Part shown: positions 1 to 5,102 of the stretch, piece by piece
Numbering within the stretch: the first letter of the stretch is position 1
How the letters are laid out: every line of letters starts with the position of its first letter
Source of the DNA: Candidatus Poribacteria bacterium
Lineage (GTDB): Bacteria; Poribacteria; DTPJ01
Length of the DNA stretch: 5,102 bases
Assembly: GCA_011334435.1 (NCBI GenBank)
Contig: DTPJ01000091.1
Coordinates: 1 to 5,102, forward strand
Reading direction: 5' to 3'
Made by a program: the position numbers and the translations under genes
Notes under the pieces: generated by a model
Database searches by the model: none
Told to the model about the DNA's origin: nothing
What the model saw: only the letters and a program-made list of their open reading frames with translations

Positions 1-1
1 C

Positions 2-316
2 ATTGGTTCATGCGGTCCTACGACAAGTTCTCGTATGGACGCATATACTCCAATATTGCTTAAACACGGCTTAAAAGGCATGATCGGCAAAGGAAAACGT
101 TCTGAGGAAGTAAGGGCTTCTATGATAGAAAATAAGGCAGTTTATTTTTCTGCGGTTGGTGGAGTTGCAGCGTTATTGTCAAAGACCATTATAGAATCTG
201 AGATAATCGCATATCCAGACCTTGAACCTGAATCTGTTAGGCGACTTGTCGTAAAGAATTTTCCAGTCATCGTCGCCATTGATATGTATGGCAACGATAT
301 ATGGGTAAACCGATGA
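2..316 (+). CDS. Class I fumarate hydratase / L(+)-tartrate dehydratase, beta subunit (C-terminal part; 5' end outside window)
   Basis: The reading frame is already open at position 2 and gives about 104 C-terminal residues ending at TGA 314-316. The first residues, IGSCGPTTSSRMDAYTP, match the GPTTSxRMD signature of the beta (C-terminal) domain of iron-sulfur class I fumarases and tartrate dehydratases. The following GMIGKG, a conserved AVGGVAALL stretch and a PVIVAIDMYGNDIW end also fit. Family knowledge: this swivelling domain works with an alpha subunit carrying the 4Fe-4S cluster to hydrate fumarate to malate in the TCA cycle. In two-subunit enzymes beta is about 180 residues, so roughly the last 55-60% is visible. 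The ATG at 35 is internal, because the GPTTS motif lies upstream of it in frame. Fumarate versus tartrate specificity cannot be decided from this part, and the alpha gene is presumably just to the left. purQ follows 42 nt downstream on the same strand. Confidence 0.9.
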   Translation: MGSCGPTTSSRMDAYTPILLKHGLKGMIGKGKRSEEVRASMIENKAVYFSAVGGVAALLSKTIIESEIIAYPDLEPESVRRLVVKNFPVIVAIDMYGNDIWVNR

Positions 317-340
317 TTTTGTAGTATATTAGTTATTTTA

Positions 341-347
341 AAAGGGA
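341..347 (+). promoter_or_regulatory. Ribosome binding site of purQ, with a competing upstream ATG
   Basis: AAAGGGA is the only purine-rich SD-like stretch before purQ. It lies 11 nt before the purQ ATG at 359, a little long, and 4 nt before an out-of-frame ATG at 352. That ATG opens a 6-codon frame ending at TAA 370-372, inside purQ. The in-frame stop at 353-355 rules out an earlier purQ start. Confidence 0.55.
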
Positions 348-358
348 AATTATGACTT

Positions 359-1153
359 ATGAAAAAAGTTAAGGTTTTAGTCCTAAGGACAGCAGGGACA
401 AATTGCAATTATGAGACTGATTATGCCTTCCAATTGGCAGGTGCAGATGTTGAGCAAGTGCATATAAATCGCTTAATCAAAGGCGAAAAGGAACTTTCTT
501 CATATCAGATATTAGCCCTGCCGGGAGGTTTTGCTTACGGTGATGATATTGCTGCGGGAAAAATACTGGCGAATGAGTTAAAATACAAACTCAGAGATTC
601 TATTGAGAAATTTATCGCTGATGGAAAACTTATGATCGGCATTTGCAATGGATTCCAAGTCATGGTTAAGGCAGGATTACTCCCGGGATTTAATGGCATC
701 AGTGATATTCAAGAGGCTACGCTTTATAATAATGATTCTGGCAAATTTGAGTGTAGATGGGTATATCTTAAAGCAGTTGAGAATAATAAATGTGTGTTTA
801 CAAAGAATATCAAACAATTAGTATATCTTCCTGTTGCCCATGGTGAAGGAAAGTTTACGACAATAGATGAAGGTGTTCTTGATAAATTGGAATCAGAAGG
901 ACAAGCAGTCTTTAAATACGTAGATGCTGATGGGAATTTAACTGGTTATCCTTGGAATCCTAATGGATCGGATAGGAACATCGCTGGAATATGCGACGCT
1001 ACTGGACGGATTTTTGGAATGATGCCCCATCCAGAAAGACATATAAGCAAATATAATCATCCACGTTGGACACGAGAAAATCTTGATGAGGAAGGCGACG
1101 GTTTAGCTATTTTCAGGAATGCTGTGGAATATGCGAAAGGATTATTAGATTAA
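359..1153 (+). CDS. purQ: Phosphoribosylformylglycinamidine synthase, glutamine amidotransferase subunit PurQ
   Basis: This 264-residue protein is a class I (triad) glutamine amidotransferase. It frees ammonia from glutamine for PurL, which converts FGAR to FGAM in de novo purine synthesis in the cytoplasm. Visible motifs are an N-terminal VLVLRTAGTNCNYET, LPGGFAYGDD at about 54-63 (oxyanion strand), the nucleophile elbow GICNGFQ with Cys96, and MPHPERH with His224 and Glu226 completing the triad. RWVYL (133-137) and PVAHGEGKF (158-166) are also typical. The protein is longer than Bacillus-type PurQ (about 227 residues); the extra length lies in the middle and C-terminal parts, so it looks like the long PurQ form. 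The start is well fixed: an in-frame TGA at 353-355 precedes ATG 359, and an SD-like AAAGGGA lies at 341-347. No purS or purL is in the window. The gene converges on the tRNA gene, with only 17 nt between them. Confidence 0.96.
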   Translation: MKKVKVLVLRTAGTNCNYETDYAFQLAGADVEQVHINRLIKGEKELSSYQILALPGGFAYGDDIAAGKILANELKYKLRDSIEKFIADGKLMIGICNGFQVMVKAGLLPGFNGISDIQEATLYNNDSGKFECRWVYLKAVENNKCVFTKNIKQLVYLPVAHGEGKFTTIDEGVLDKLESEGQAVFKYVDADGNLTGYPWNPNGSDRNIAGICDATGRIFGMMPHPERHISKYNHPRWTRENLDEEGDGLAIFRNAVEYAKGLLD

Positions 1154-1170
1154 AAAATTTCTAATTTTAT

Positions 1171-1246
1171 TGGTGGCGGTGCTGGGATTTGAACCCAGGA
1201 CACCCCGGGTATGAGCCGAGTGCTCTTGCCACTGAGCTACACCGCC
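1171..1246 (-). tRNA. tRNA with CAU anticodon, probably elongator tRNA-Met; CCA encoded
   Basis: Read on the - strand this folds into a full cloverleaf. The acceptor GGCGGTG (1246-1240) pairs perfectly with CACCGCC (1181-1175). The D stem is GCTC/GAGC with an 8-nt loop containing GG. The anticodon stem CTCGG/CCGGG (one G-U pair) encloses the loop CTCATAC, with anticodon CAT at 1213-1211. The T arm is CTGGG-TTCAAAT-CCCAG. A discriminator A (1174) and an encoded CCA (1173-1171) end the gene, which is 76 nt long. CAU occurs in initiator Met, elongator Met and the lysidine-modified tRNA-Ile2. Initiator is unlikely, because the 1-72 pair is a true G-C and the run of three G-C pairs next to the anticodon loop is absent. 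Elongator Met is preferred over Ile2 by general resemblance only, so that choice is less certain than the tRNA itself. Confidence 0.95.
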
Positions 1247-1248
1247 AA

Positions 1249-1278
1249 GTTACAGAATAATATTATATTTGATCTAAT
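1249..1278 (+). promoter_or_regulatory. Possible weak promoter for the GH4-ROK operon, overlapping the tRNA promoter
   Basis: On the + strand GTTACA (1249-1254, four of six matches to TTGACA) and TCTAAT (1273-1278, five of six matches to TATAAT) are 18 nt apart. Transcription would start near 1285 and give a leader of about 33 nt. In AT-rich DNA such a match is easily found by chance. The main support is that the GH4 gene needs a start site here if it is not read through from purQ across the antisense tRNA. Confidence 0.25.
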
Positions 1279-1290
1279 TCCAAAGGTCAA
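1262..1290 (-). promoter_or_regulatory. Sigma70-type promoter of the tRNA gene
   Basis: On the - strand, TTGACC (1290-1285, five of six matches to TTGACA) is followed by exactly 17 nt and then TATAAT (1267-1262, perfect consensus). The -10 box ends 15 nt before the first tRNA base at 1246, so transcription would start about 7-9 nt upstream of the mature 5' end, leaving a short leader for RNase P. Consensus boxes with optimal spacing fit a highly expressed stable RNA. The promoter occupies most of the gap between the divergent tRNA and GH4 genes. Confidence 0.85.
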
Positions 1291-1317
1291 GACAAAAATT
1301 TCAAGAGGGAAGCAAAA

Positions 1318-2655
1318 ATGAGCAAAATTGTCATTATTGGAGCTGGAAGCGTTGTTTTTTCAAGAGGTCTTATTGCTGATATTGTAATGACAAGTGAATT
1401 AAGCGGAAGCACGCTTGCATTATGCGATATTGATCCCGAAGGTCTTGAATTGACGACGAGACTTGCACGCCGTATGGTAACTGAATCCGAAGCGGACATT
1501 ATAATTGAAAGCTCTACGGAACGCGCGGATGTTCTCCATGACGCTGATTACATTATCCAAACCATCGCGATAGGTGGCAAGTCTGCGTGGGAAAAAGATT
1601 TGAATATTCCTGCTAAATACGGCATAATTCAACCTGTGGGAGATTCAGTAGGTCCCGGCGGAATATCAAGGGCTTTGCGACTTATACCCGTGGTTATGGA
1701 TATATGCCATGATATAGAGGAAATTTGCCCGAATGCCTTATTGATCAACTATTCAAATCCTAACACTTGCGTATGTTCAGCAGTCCATCAATTCAGCAAT
1801 GTTCGGGTTGTTGGGCTATGTCGTGGTCTTCCAGAGACACACAAACAATTAGCTAATTATCTGGAAGTCCCTATTGAAGAAACCAGCGTGTTAGCGGTAG
1901 GAATAAATCATTTCAATTGGATACTTGACTTTGTTGTTCAGGGACAAGATGGTCTCGCTATGCTAAGAGACAAGTTTGAAACTGAAGGTGTGCCAGATAA
2001 TATGCGTGTTTGTGCAAGTCTATTTAAGGTATTCGGTGCTTTTCCTGCGCCAGGCGATAATCATGTTGCTGAATTTGTCCCATATTTTCTGAACCAAGAA
2101 GCTGATTACGGGAGAAAATACGGTCTTTCAATAATGAAAGCTTATGGTCAAAGTCCAGAGCATTGGGACGAGATAAGGAAACATCTTGACGGTTATATGC
2201 CTGTTGATAGATACCTTAAACGGTCTGATGAAATGGCTATAAGTCTTATTACTGCACTTGAAAGCAGCGGTTTCTCCATAAGGGCAACTAATACTGATGA
2301 CCCATATTTTAGATTAGCTAGATACTTTGATGCGGTCAATATACCAAATTACGGGCTGGTAACTAACCTTCCAGAGGGGGCTATCCTTGAACTACCTGCA
2401 ACTGTTACTCATAATGGGATCAGAGGCGTATTTATTGGAGATATTCCACATGGGATAGCGACTATGATATCTCAAAGGCTTTATCAGCAAAATTTGATAG
2501 TGGAATCCGCTATAAATGGCGATAGACAATTAGCTTTGCAAGCTATGGCTCTTGATCCACTTGTCCCCTCACTTGAAATTGCAGAGGCTTTGTTAGATGA
2601 ATTGTTAGAAGCCCATGAAGAGCATCTACCTAGATTTTTTGATGTAAATGATTAA
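1318..2655 (+). CDS. Glycoside hydrolase family 4 enzyme (NAD- and metal-dependent alpha-glycosidase type), substrate unknown
   Basis: The protein has 445 residues, the usual GH4 length. Family knowledge: GH4 enzymes cleave glycosides by an oxidation-elimination-addition-reduction route needing NAD+ and a divalent metal, usually Mn2+, and act in the cytoplasm. An N-terminal Rossmann fold is visible: IVIIGAGSVVFSRGL (4-18) and an acidic strand end CDIDPEG (36-42). PVGDSVGPGGISRALR (106-121), NYSNPNT (144-150), VGLC with Cys168, GINHFNW with His198, and GDNHVAEFVPYF (246-257) follow in family order. Cys168 and His198 are the expected metal ligands. The absence of a CNVP motif and the GDxHxxEF block point to the AglA/MelA/LplD branch rather than the 6-phosphoglycosidases. 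The residue after Cys168 is Arg (CRGL), where His is expected in that branch, so specificity or even activity is uncertain. SD AGAGGGA (1304-1310) lies 7 nt before the ATG. The ROK kinase starts 31 nt downstream, probably in the same operon. Confidence 0.9.
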   Translation: MSKIVIIGAGSVVFSRGLIADIVMTSELSGSTLALCDIDPEGLELTTRLARRMVTESEADIIIESSTERADVLHDADYIIQTIAIGGKSAWEKDLNIPAKYGIIQPVGDSVGPGGISRALRLIPVVMDICHDIEEICPNALLINYSNPNTCVCSAVHQFSNVRVVGLCRGLPETHKQLANYLEVPIEETSVLAVGINHFNWILDFVVQGQDGLAMLRDKFETEGVPDNMRVCASLFKVFGAFPAPGDNHVAEFVPYFLNQEADYGRKYGLSIMKAYGQSPEHWDEIRKHLDGYMPVDRYLKRSDEMAISLITALESSGFSIRATNTDDPYFRLARYFDAVNIPNYGLVTNLPEGAILELPATVTHNGIRGVFIGDIPHGIATMISQRLYQQNLIVESAINGDRQLALQAMALDPLVPSLEIAEALLDELLEAHEEHLPRFFDVND

Positions 2656-2673
2656 AGAATGTTTGATATTTTG

Positions 2674-2680
2674 AAGGAGG
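2674..2680 (+). promoter_or_regulatory. Strong ribosome binding site of the ROK kinase gene
   Basis: AAGGAGG is a near-complete SD sequence 6 nt before ATG 2687. It lies within the 31-nt gap after the GH4 stop. This fixes the start and suggests independent, efficient initiation within one transcript. Confidence 0.8.
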
Positions 2681-2686
2681 TTTTGT

Positions 2687-3784
2687 ATGGCAGAATACAT
2701 TTTGGCTGTGGACGTCGGAGGTAGTAGGATCCGTCTGTTAATAACAAATAAAAATGCGGATATTTTGGCAGAAAAGATCATTTATCTTGAAGAAGGTATG
2801 ACTGTTGAAAATCTGAACGAGGAATCCATAAAAGAAACTAAAAAACTTATTGACTCTCTTAAAATTAAGGAATTTGATATTATGGGAGTAACTATGGGTT
2901 CCGCAGGCGTCCCTGATCAAGAGAGAAAGATCATGACAGAGTCACCTAATGTCCCTAAATCTATGAAAGGAATTATTGCCGTAGTTCCCGCTTTGGCAGA
3001 GGCATTTAAATGGGATAAGATGTATATCAACAATGACTGCTCAACTGCGGTTGAATGTGCAAAGCTCTTTGGTCACAAGAGACAAGATGTCAAATTAGGT
3101 GATCCATTTGCAAGCGAACCTTATGCTTATAGATTTGCCCAACGTCCCGGCGATGATAAAGATGATTATTTTGTAGTTGTCTATTGGACGATCAGTTCAG
3201 GAACAAATATCGGCGTTAAAATAGGTGATCTGCTGTTTAAGGGTGAATTTGGGACAATCCCTGAATTTGGGCATCATTTCCACATAGAAAAAGACCCCTT
3301 TGGCAATGAACTAAAATGTGGTGATGGGGCAACTGGACATATAGAAGCGGTGCTTTCAGGCGGTGGTATTGCTAAGATAATACGAAATGGCATAAAGTCT
3401 GGTGCTATATCAAAAGGTGCTTTTTATGAAAAAGTGGTCAATGAAACTGATAATAAAAAACTTCCTGTGATAATGTATGACAATCTTGATGATGAAAACG
3501 CTAAGAAGATCGCTAACTTTGTATCGCTAAGCCTTGCTAGGGCTTTAGGATTAATTATAGTGAGTTTCGGACCAGGAAAAATTGAGATCGGCGGTGGCGT
3601 TATGAAGAGCTTTAAAAAAGTCCTTATCCCCGCTATTAAGCTTTTAGATGAGAATAAAGATAACGCATTTTATCTCCAAAGGGGAAAGACTACCTTGCCA
3701 GACATCTGCGTTGCAAAAGGCTATGGCGACGACTATGTTTGGAAAGGTGCAATCGCTGGTTTCCTTGGCGAATTTAAAGAATAG
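2687..3784 (+). CDS. ROK-family (glucokinase/NagC-like) sugar kinase with altered zinc motif
   Basis: The protein has 365 residues, against about 290-325 for typical ROK kinases. It is an ASKHA-fold, ATP-dependent sugar kinase, cytoplasmic, with no DNA-binding N-terminal domain, so a kinase rather than a NagC/XylR-type repressor. Visible motifs are the phosphate-1 loop AVDVGGSRIRLLIT (7-20), GSAGVPD (71-77), the catalytic base Asp117 in YINNDCSTAVECA, SSGTNIGVKIG (170-180), PEFGHHFH (192-199), CGDGATGHIEAVLSG (211-225) and the adenosine-side IVSFGPGKIEIGGGVM (291-306). In the usual ROK zinc site GHx(9-14)CxCGxxGC the second and third Cys are here Asp213 and His218; His196, Cys211 and Glu220 are kept. 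A charged stretch at about 128-158 between the catalytic Asp and the phosphate-2 region is longer than usual. With the GH4 gene 31 nt upstream, it probably phosphorylates the released sugar; which sugar cannot be read from the sequence. Confidence 0.87.
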   Translation: MAEYILAVDVGGSRIRLLITNKNADILAEKIIYLEEGMTVENLNEESIKETKKLIDSLKIKEFDIMGVTMGSAGVPDQERKIMTESPNVPKSMKGIIAVVPALAEAFKWDKMYINNDCSTAVECAKLFGHKRQDVKLGDPFASEPYAYRFAQRPGDDKDDYFVVVYWTISSGTNIGVKIGDLLFKGEFGTIPEFGHHFHIEKDPFGNELKCGDGATGHIEAVLSGGGIAKIIRNGIKSGAISKGAFYEKVVNETDNKKLPVIMYDNLDDENAKKIANFVSLSLARALGLIIVSFGPGKIEIGGGVMKSFKKVLIPAIKLLDENKDNAFYLQRGKTTLPDICVAKGYGDDYVWKGAIAGFLGEFKE

Positions 3785-3788
3785 CATC

Positions 3789-3800
3789 TTCCAATTGGAA
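3789..3800. repeat. Perfect 12-bp palindrome
   Basis: TTCCAATTGGAA reads identically on both strands and begins 5 nt after the kinase stop codon. As RNA it could form only a tiny hairpin (TTCC/GGAA with an AATT loop), and no T run follows at once. A dimeric-protein binding site or chance are both possible. Confidence 0.5.
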
Positions 3801-3831
3801 CACATCGTTAATAGTGTTATTTTGATGATAA

Positions 3832-3904
3832 TGTCTTTCTGAGTGAGGCAAAGAATCCTCTTTTTGCGATAATTATGAGATTTTTTGCTTCGCTCAAAAT
3901 GACA
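3832..3904. repeat. Imperfect inverted repeat / long hairpin, resembling a degenerate intergenic palindromic repeat
   Basis: The left arm (3832-3860) and right arm (3877-3904) are inverted copies with 23 of 28 aligned positions identical and one single-base bulge. The loop is 16 nt (3861-3876). As + strand RNA, three of the five differences become G-U pairs, so 26 of 28 positions can pair. The arm core, TTCTGAGTGAGGCAAAGAA and the near-complementary TTTGCTTCGCTCA, resembles the short palindromic elements with a CTGAGCGAAGCGAAGAATC-type core that recur between genes in various bacterial genomes. That is from memory, and only one copy is present here. No T run follows either side, so it is not a standard terminator, though it may stabilise a 3' end. 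Confidence 0.75.
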
Positions 3905-3919
3905 AAATTGAGTTGAGAA

Positions 3920-3979
3920 ATGGTAATAAACTGTCCAAAATCAGAACTAAACATTGGTTTTCTGGGGTTTTCTAAATGA
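3920..3979 (+). CDS. Possible 19-residue leader ORF overlapping the YibE/F start
   Basis: ATG at 3920 opens a 19-codon frame (MVINCPKSELNIGFLGFSK) whose TGA (3977-3979) overlaps the YibE/F ATG (3976-3978) as ATGA, the classic geometry for translational coupling. No good SD precedes it; only GAGTTGAG is nearby. The sequence shows no run of regulatory codons typical of attenuator peptides. It may be chance in a short AT-rich gap. Confidence 0.2.
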   Translation: MVINCPKSELNIGFLGFSK

Positions 3980-5102
3980 AGGAAACGTATATCAAGCTAA
4001 TAGCATTAATATTAGTGCTTATTATATGTTTTGTTGTTGATGCAAAGTTACGAGGATATTCAAGCGAGAGAAAACTTGAAGATGGCTCAATACTCATTAC
4101 TTGCATCGCAAAAGTTATCAGCATAGATGTGGGCAAGGCAACAGGTGATTCTCATTCGTGGTCTTACCCAGTGGACGGGCAGATAGTGACTCTGCGACTG
4201 ACGAGCGGAAAATACAAAGGGAAAGAAGTTTTTTCTGCTAATCCATTTATTGGAGAATACACTGATAGAGTGCTAAGAGTTGGCGATTCTCTATATGTTA
4301 ATATAAATCTAAAAAGTGGAGATTCTGTCAGTTCTGGTGCGGTTTTAATTGGCGAGTATGTAAGGACGCCATTTTTGCTTTATTTAGCAGGCATATTTAT
4401 TGCCCTTGTTATTGCTATTGGTGGTATGAAAGGCATCAAATCTATTGCCGCCCTTGCATTATCAACCGTGTTCATAATTGCAGTGCTTGTTCCGATGTGT
4501 CTTCAGGGGTATAATCCTATATTGGTGGCAATTTTAATATCTGCTATTAATACCATTCTGACTTTTTTACTAATAGGTGAAGTCAGCAGAAAATCCGTCG
4601 CAGGAATACTTGGCACTATTGGCGGACTTTTTGTAACTGCATTATTGGCTTTTATTTCCAGCAGAGTTTTGAATTTGACAGGACAAGACGTCAGCTTTGG
4701 ATTCCTTGATCTTGGGAAAAGGCTATGGTTGTCGCCACAAAGCACTAATTGGAATTTTAGCGGAATCTTGGTGGCAGGGATGATACTTGGTGCTTCTGGT
4801 GCTATTATGGATGCAAGTATGGCTGTTGCTTCTGCTATTGAACAGGTCAAGAGAGCTAATCCAAAATTTGGTGTTTGGAACTGCATAAAAGCGGGCATGA
4901 ACGTCGGTAAAGATGAAATGGGTACGATGGCTAATACCCTTATATTTGCTTACATTGGAGCTGATATAACTTTGATATTAATGCCGATGATACAGTTTGG
5001 CGAAGCTGGACGGGCTATGCCTATGACCAGAGTTATAAATCAGGAATCCACATCGTCGGAGATCGTTCAAGCGATAACTGGGACAATTGGGATCATAATG
5101 GC
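3976..5102 (+). CDS. YibE/F-family multipass membrane protein (3' end outside window)
   Basis: The frame is open from ATG 3976 to the right edge, giving 375 complete codons without a stop. An in-frame TAA at 3973-3975 touches the ATG, so no earlier start is possible; a weak SD-like GGGG lies at 3964-3967. Topology read from hydropathy: an N-terminal membrane anchor (about 6-21); a soluble domain, probably extracytoplasmic, to about 130 with beta-like sequence (ITCIAKVISI, GQIVTLRLTSGKYKGKEVF, VGDSLYVNI); then helices at about 132-150, 155-175, 181-200, 207-228, 262-285 and 317-339. ILGASGAIMDASMAVASAI (270-288) and the following GKDEMGTMANTLIFAYIGA (311-329) match the conserved YibE/F core. 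Family knowledge: YibE/F-like proteins are widespread in Firmicutes and other bacteria and their function is not established; a transport role is only a proposal. One or two helices are probably missing at the right. It may be a separate transcription unit from the kinase, 191 nt away. Confidence 0.88.
   Translation, partial: MKETYIKLIALILVLIICFVVDAKLRGYSSERKLEDGSILITCIAKVISIDVGKATGDSHSWSYPVDGQIVTLRLTSGKYKGKEVFSANPFIGEYTDRVLRVGDSLYVNINLKSGDSVSSGAVLIGEYVRTPFLLYLAGIFIALVIAIGGMKGIKSIAALALSTVFIIAVLVPMCLQGYNPILVAILISAINTILTFLLIGEVSRKSVAGILGTIGGLFVTALLAFISSRVLNLTGQDVSFGFLDLGKRLWLSPQSTNWNFSGILVAGMILGASGAIMDASMAVASAIEQVKRANPKFGVWNCIKAGMNVGKDEMGTMANTLIFAYIGADITLILMPMIQFGEAGRAMPMTRVINQESTSSEIVQAITGTIGIIM

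Larger units (their letters stand above)
3785..3975 (+). other. Intergenic region with palindrome, long hairpin and possible leader ORF
   Basis: This 191-nt stretch separates the kinase gene from the YibE/F gene. It holds a perfect 12-bp palindrome right after the kinase stop, an imperfect inverted repeat of about 73 nt, and a 19-codon ORF that overlaps the next start codon. I see no canonical intrinsic terminator (GC-rich stem plus T run) on either strand and no convincing sigma70 promoter for the downstream gene. Confidence 0.7.

Noticed and set aside
35..316. Independent 93-residue gene starting at ATG 35
   Set aside because: The conserved GPTTS signature lies upstream in the same frame, so this ATG is internal to the fumarase beta subunit.
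142..408. 88-codon - strand frame across the fumarase end and purQ start
   Set aside because: It is antisense to two conserved coding regions, with no motif or RBS; treated as a shadow.
1171..1246. Initiator tRNA-fMet
   Set aside because: The first acceptor pair is G-C rather than the C-A mismatch, and the three G-C pairs next to the anticodon loop are missing.
3648..3842. 64-codon + strand frame overlapping the end of the kinase gene
   Set aside because: It is out of frame with the conserved kinase C-terminus for most of its length, has no SD and no recognisable motif.
3866..3873. TGCGATAAT-like extended -10 box before the YibE/F gene
   Set aside because: It sits in the hairpin loop, and the sequence at -35 (GAGGCA) has no resemblance to the consensus, so it is not enough to call a promoter.
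3832..3904. Hairpin as an intrinsic terminator of the kinase operon
   Set aside because: The stem is not GC-rich and no T run follows the arm on either strand; recorded as a repeat/hairpin only.
4503..4898. 131-codon open frame on the - strand inside the YibE/F gene
   Set aside because: It lies wholly antisense to a gene with clear family motifs, has no SD, and its composition is what the reverse complement of a membrane-protein gene gives.

Overview
The window is ordinary-looking bacterial chromosome. It is AT-rich by eye, with many A/T-ending codons and free use of AGA/AGG and ATA. Five protein genes, all on the + strand, surround one tRNA gene on the - strand. The tRNA promoter has consensus sigma70 -35 and -10 boxes and Shine-Dalgarno (SD) sites are recognisable, so this is a bacterium. 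It does not look like one using the Bacteroidetes-type -33/-7 promoter. I cannot name a phylum; an uncultured anaerobic or facultative lineage would fit, but that is inference.

Layout. Positions 1-316 hold the C-terminal end of a class I fumarase/tartrate dehydratase beta subunit. Positions 359-1153 hold purQ, the glutaminase subunit of FGAM synthase. Positions 1171-1246 (-) hold a CAU-anticodon tRNA, most likely elongator tRNA-Met with an encoded CCA end, transcribed from the promoter at 1262-1290. Positions 1318-2655 encode a glycoside hydrolase family 4 (GH4) enzyme and 2687-3784 a ROK-family sugar kinase; they lie 31 nt apart and look like one operon. Positions 3785-3975 are non-coding and hold a perfect 12-bp palindrome and a long imperfect hairpin. 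From 3976 past the right edge runs a YibE/F-family membrane protein.

How the genes fit together. fumarase and purQ are housekeeping genes of central carbon and purine metabolism, close enough (42 nt) for cotranscription. The GH4-ROK pair reads as a small sugar unit: an NAD- and metal-dependent glycosidase frees a sugar and a kinase phosphorylates it. No transporter or regulator is visible in the window. Both enzymes depart from their family signatures. The GH4 enzyme has Cys-Arg-Gly-Leu where characterised members have CHxx or CNVP. The kinase has lost two of the three zinc cysteines (to Asp and His) and carries an insertion of about 30 residues. That paired divergence is the most interesting point here. 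I see no mobile element, CRISPR array, phage gene or clear undescribed multi-gene system.
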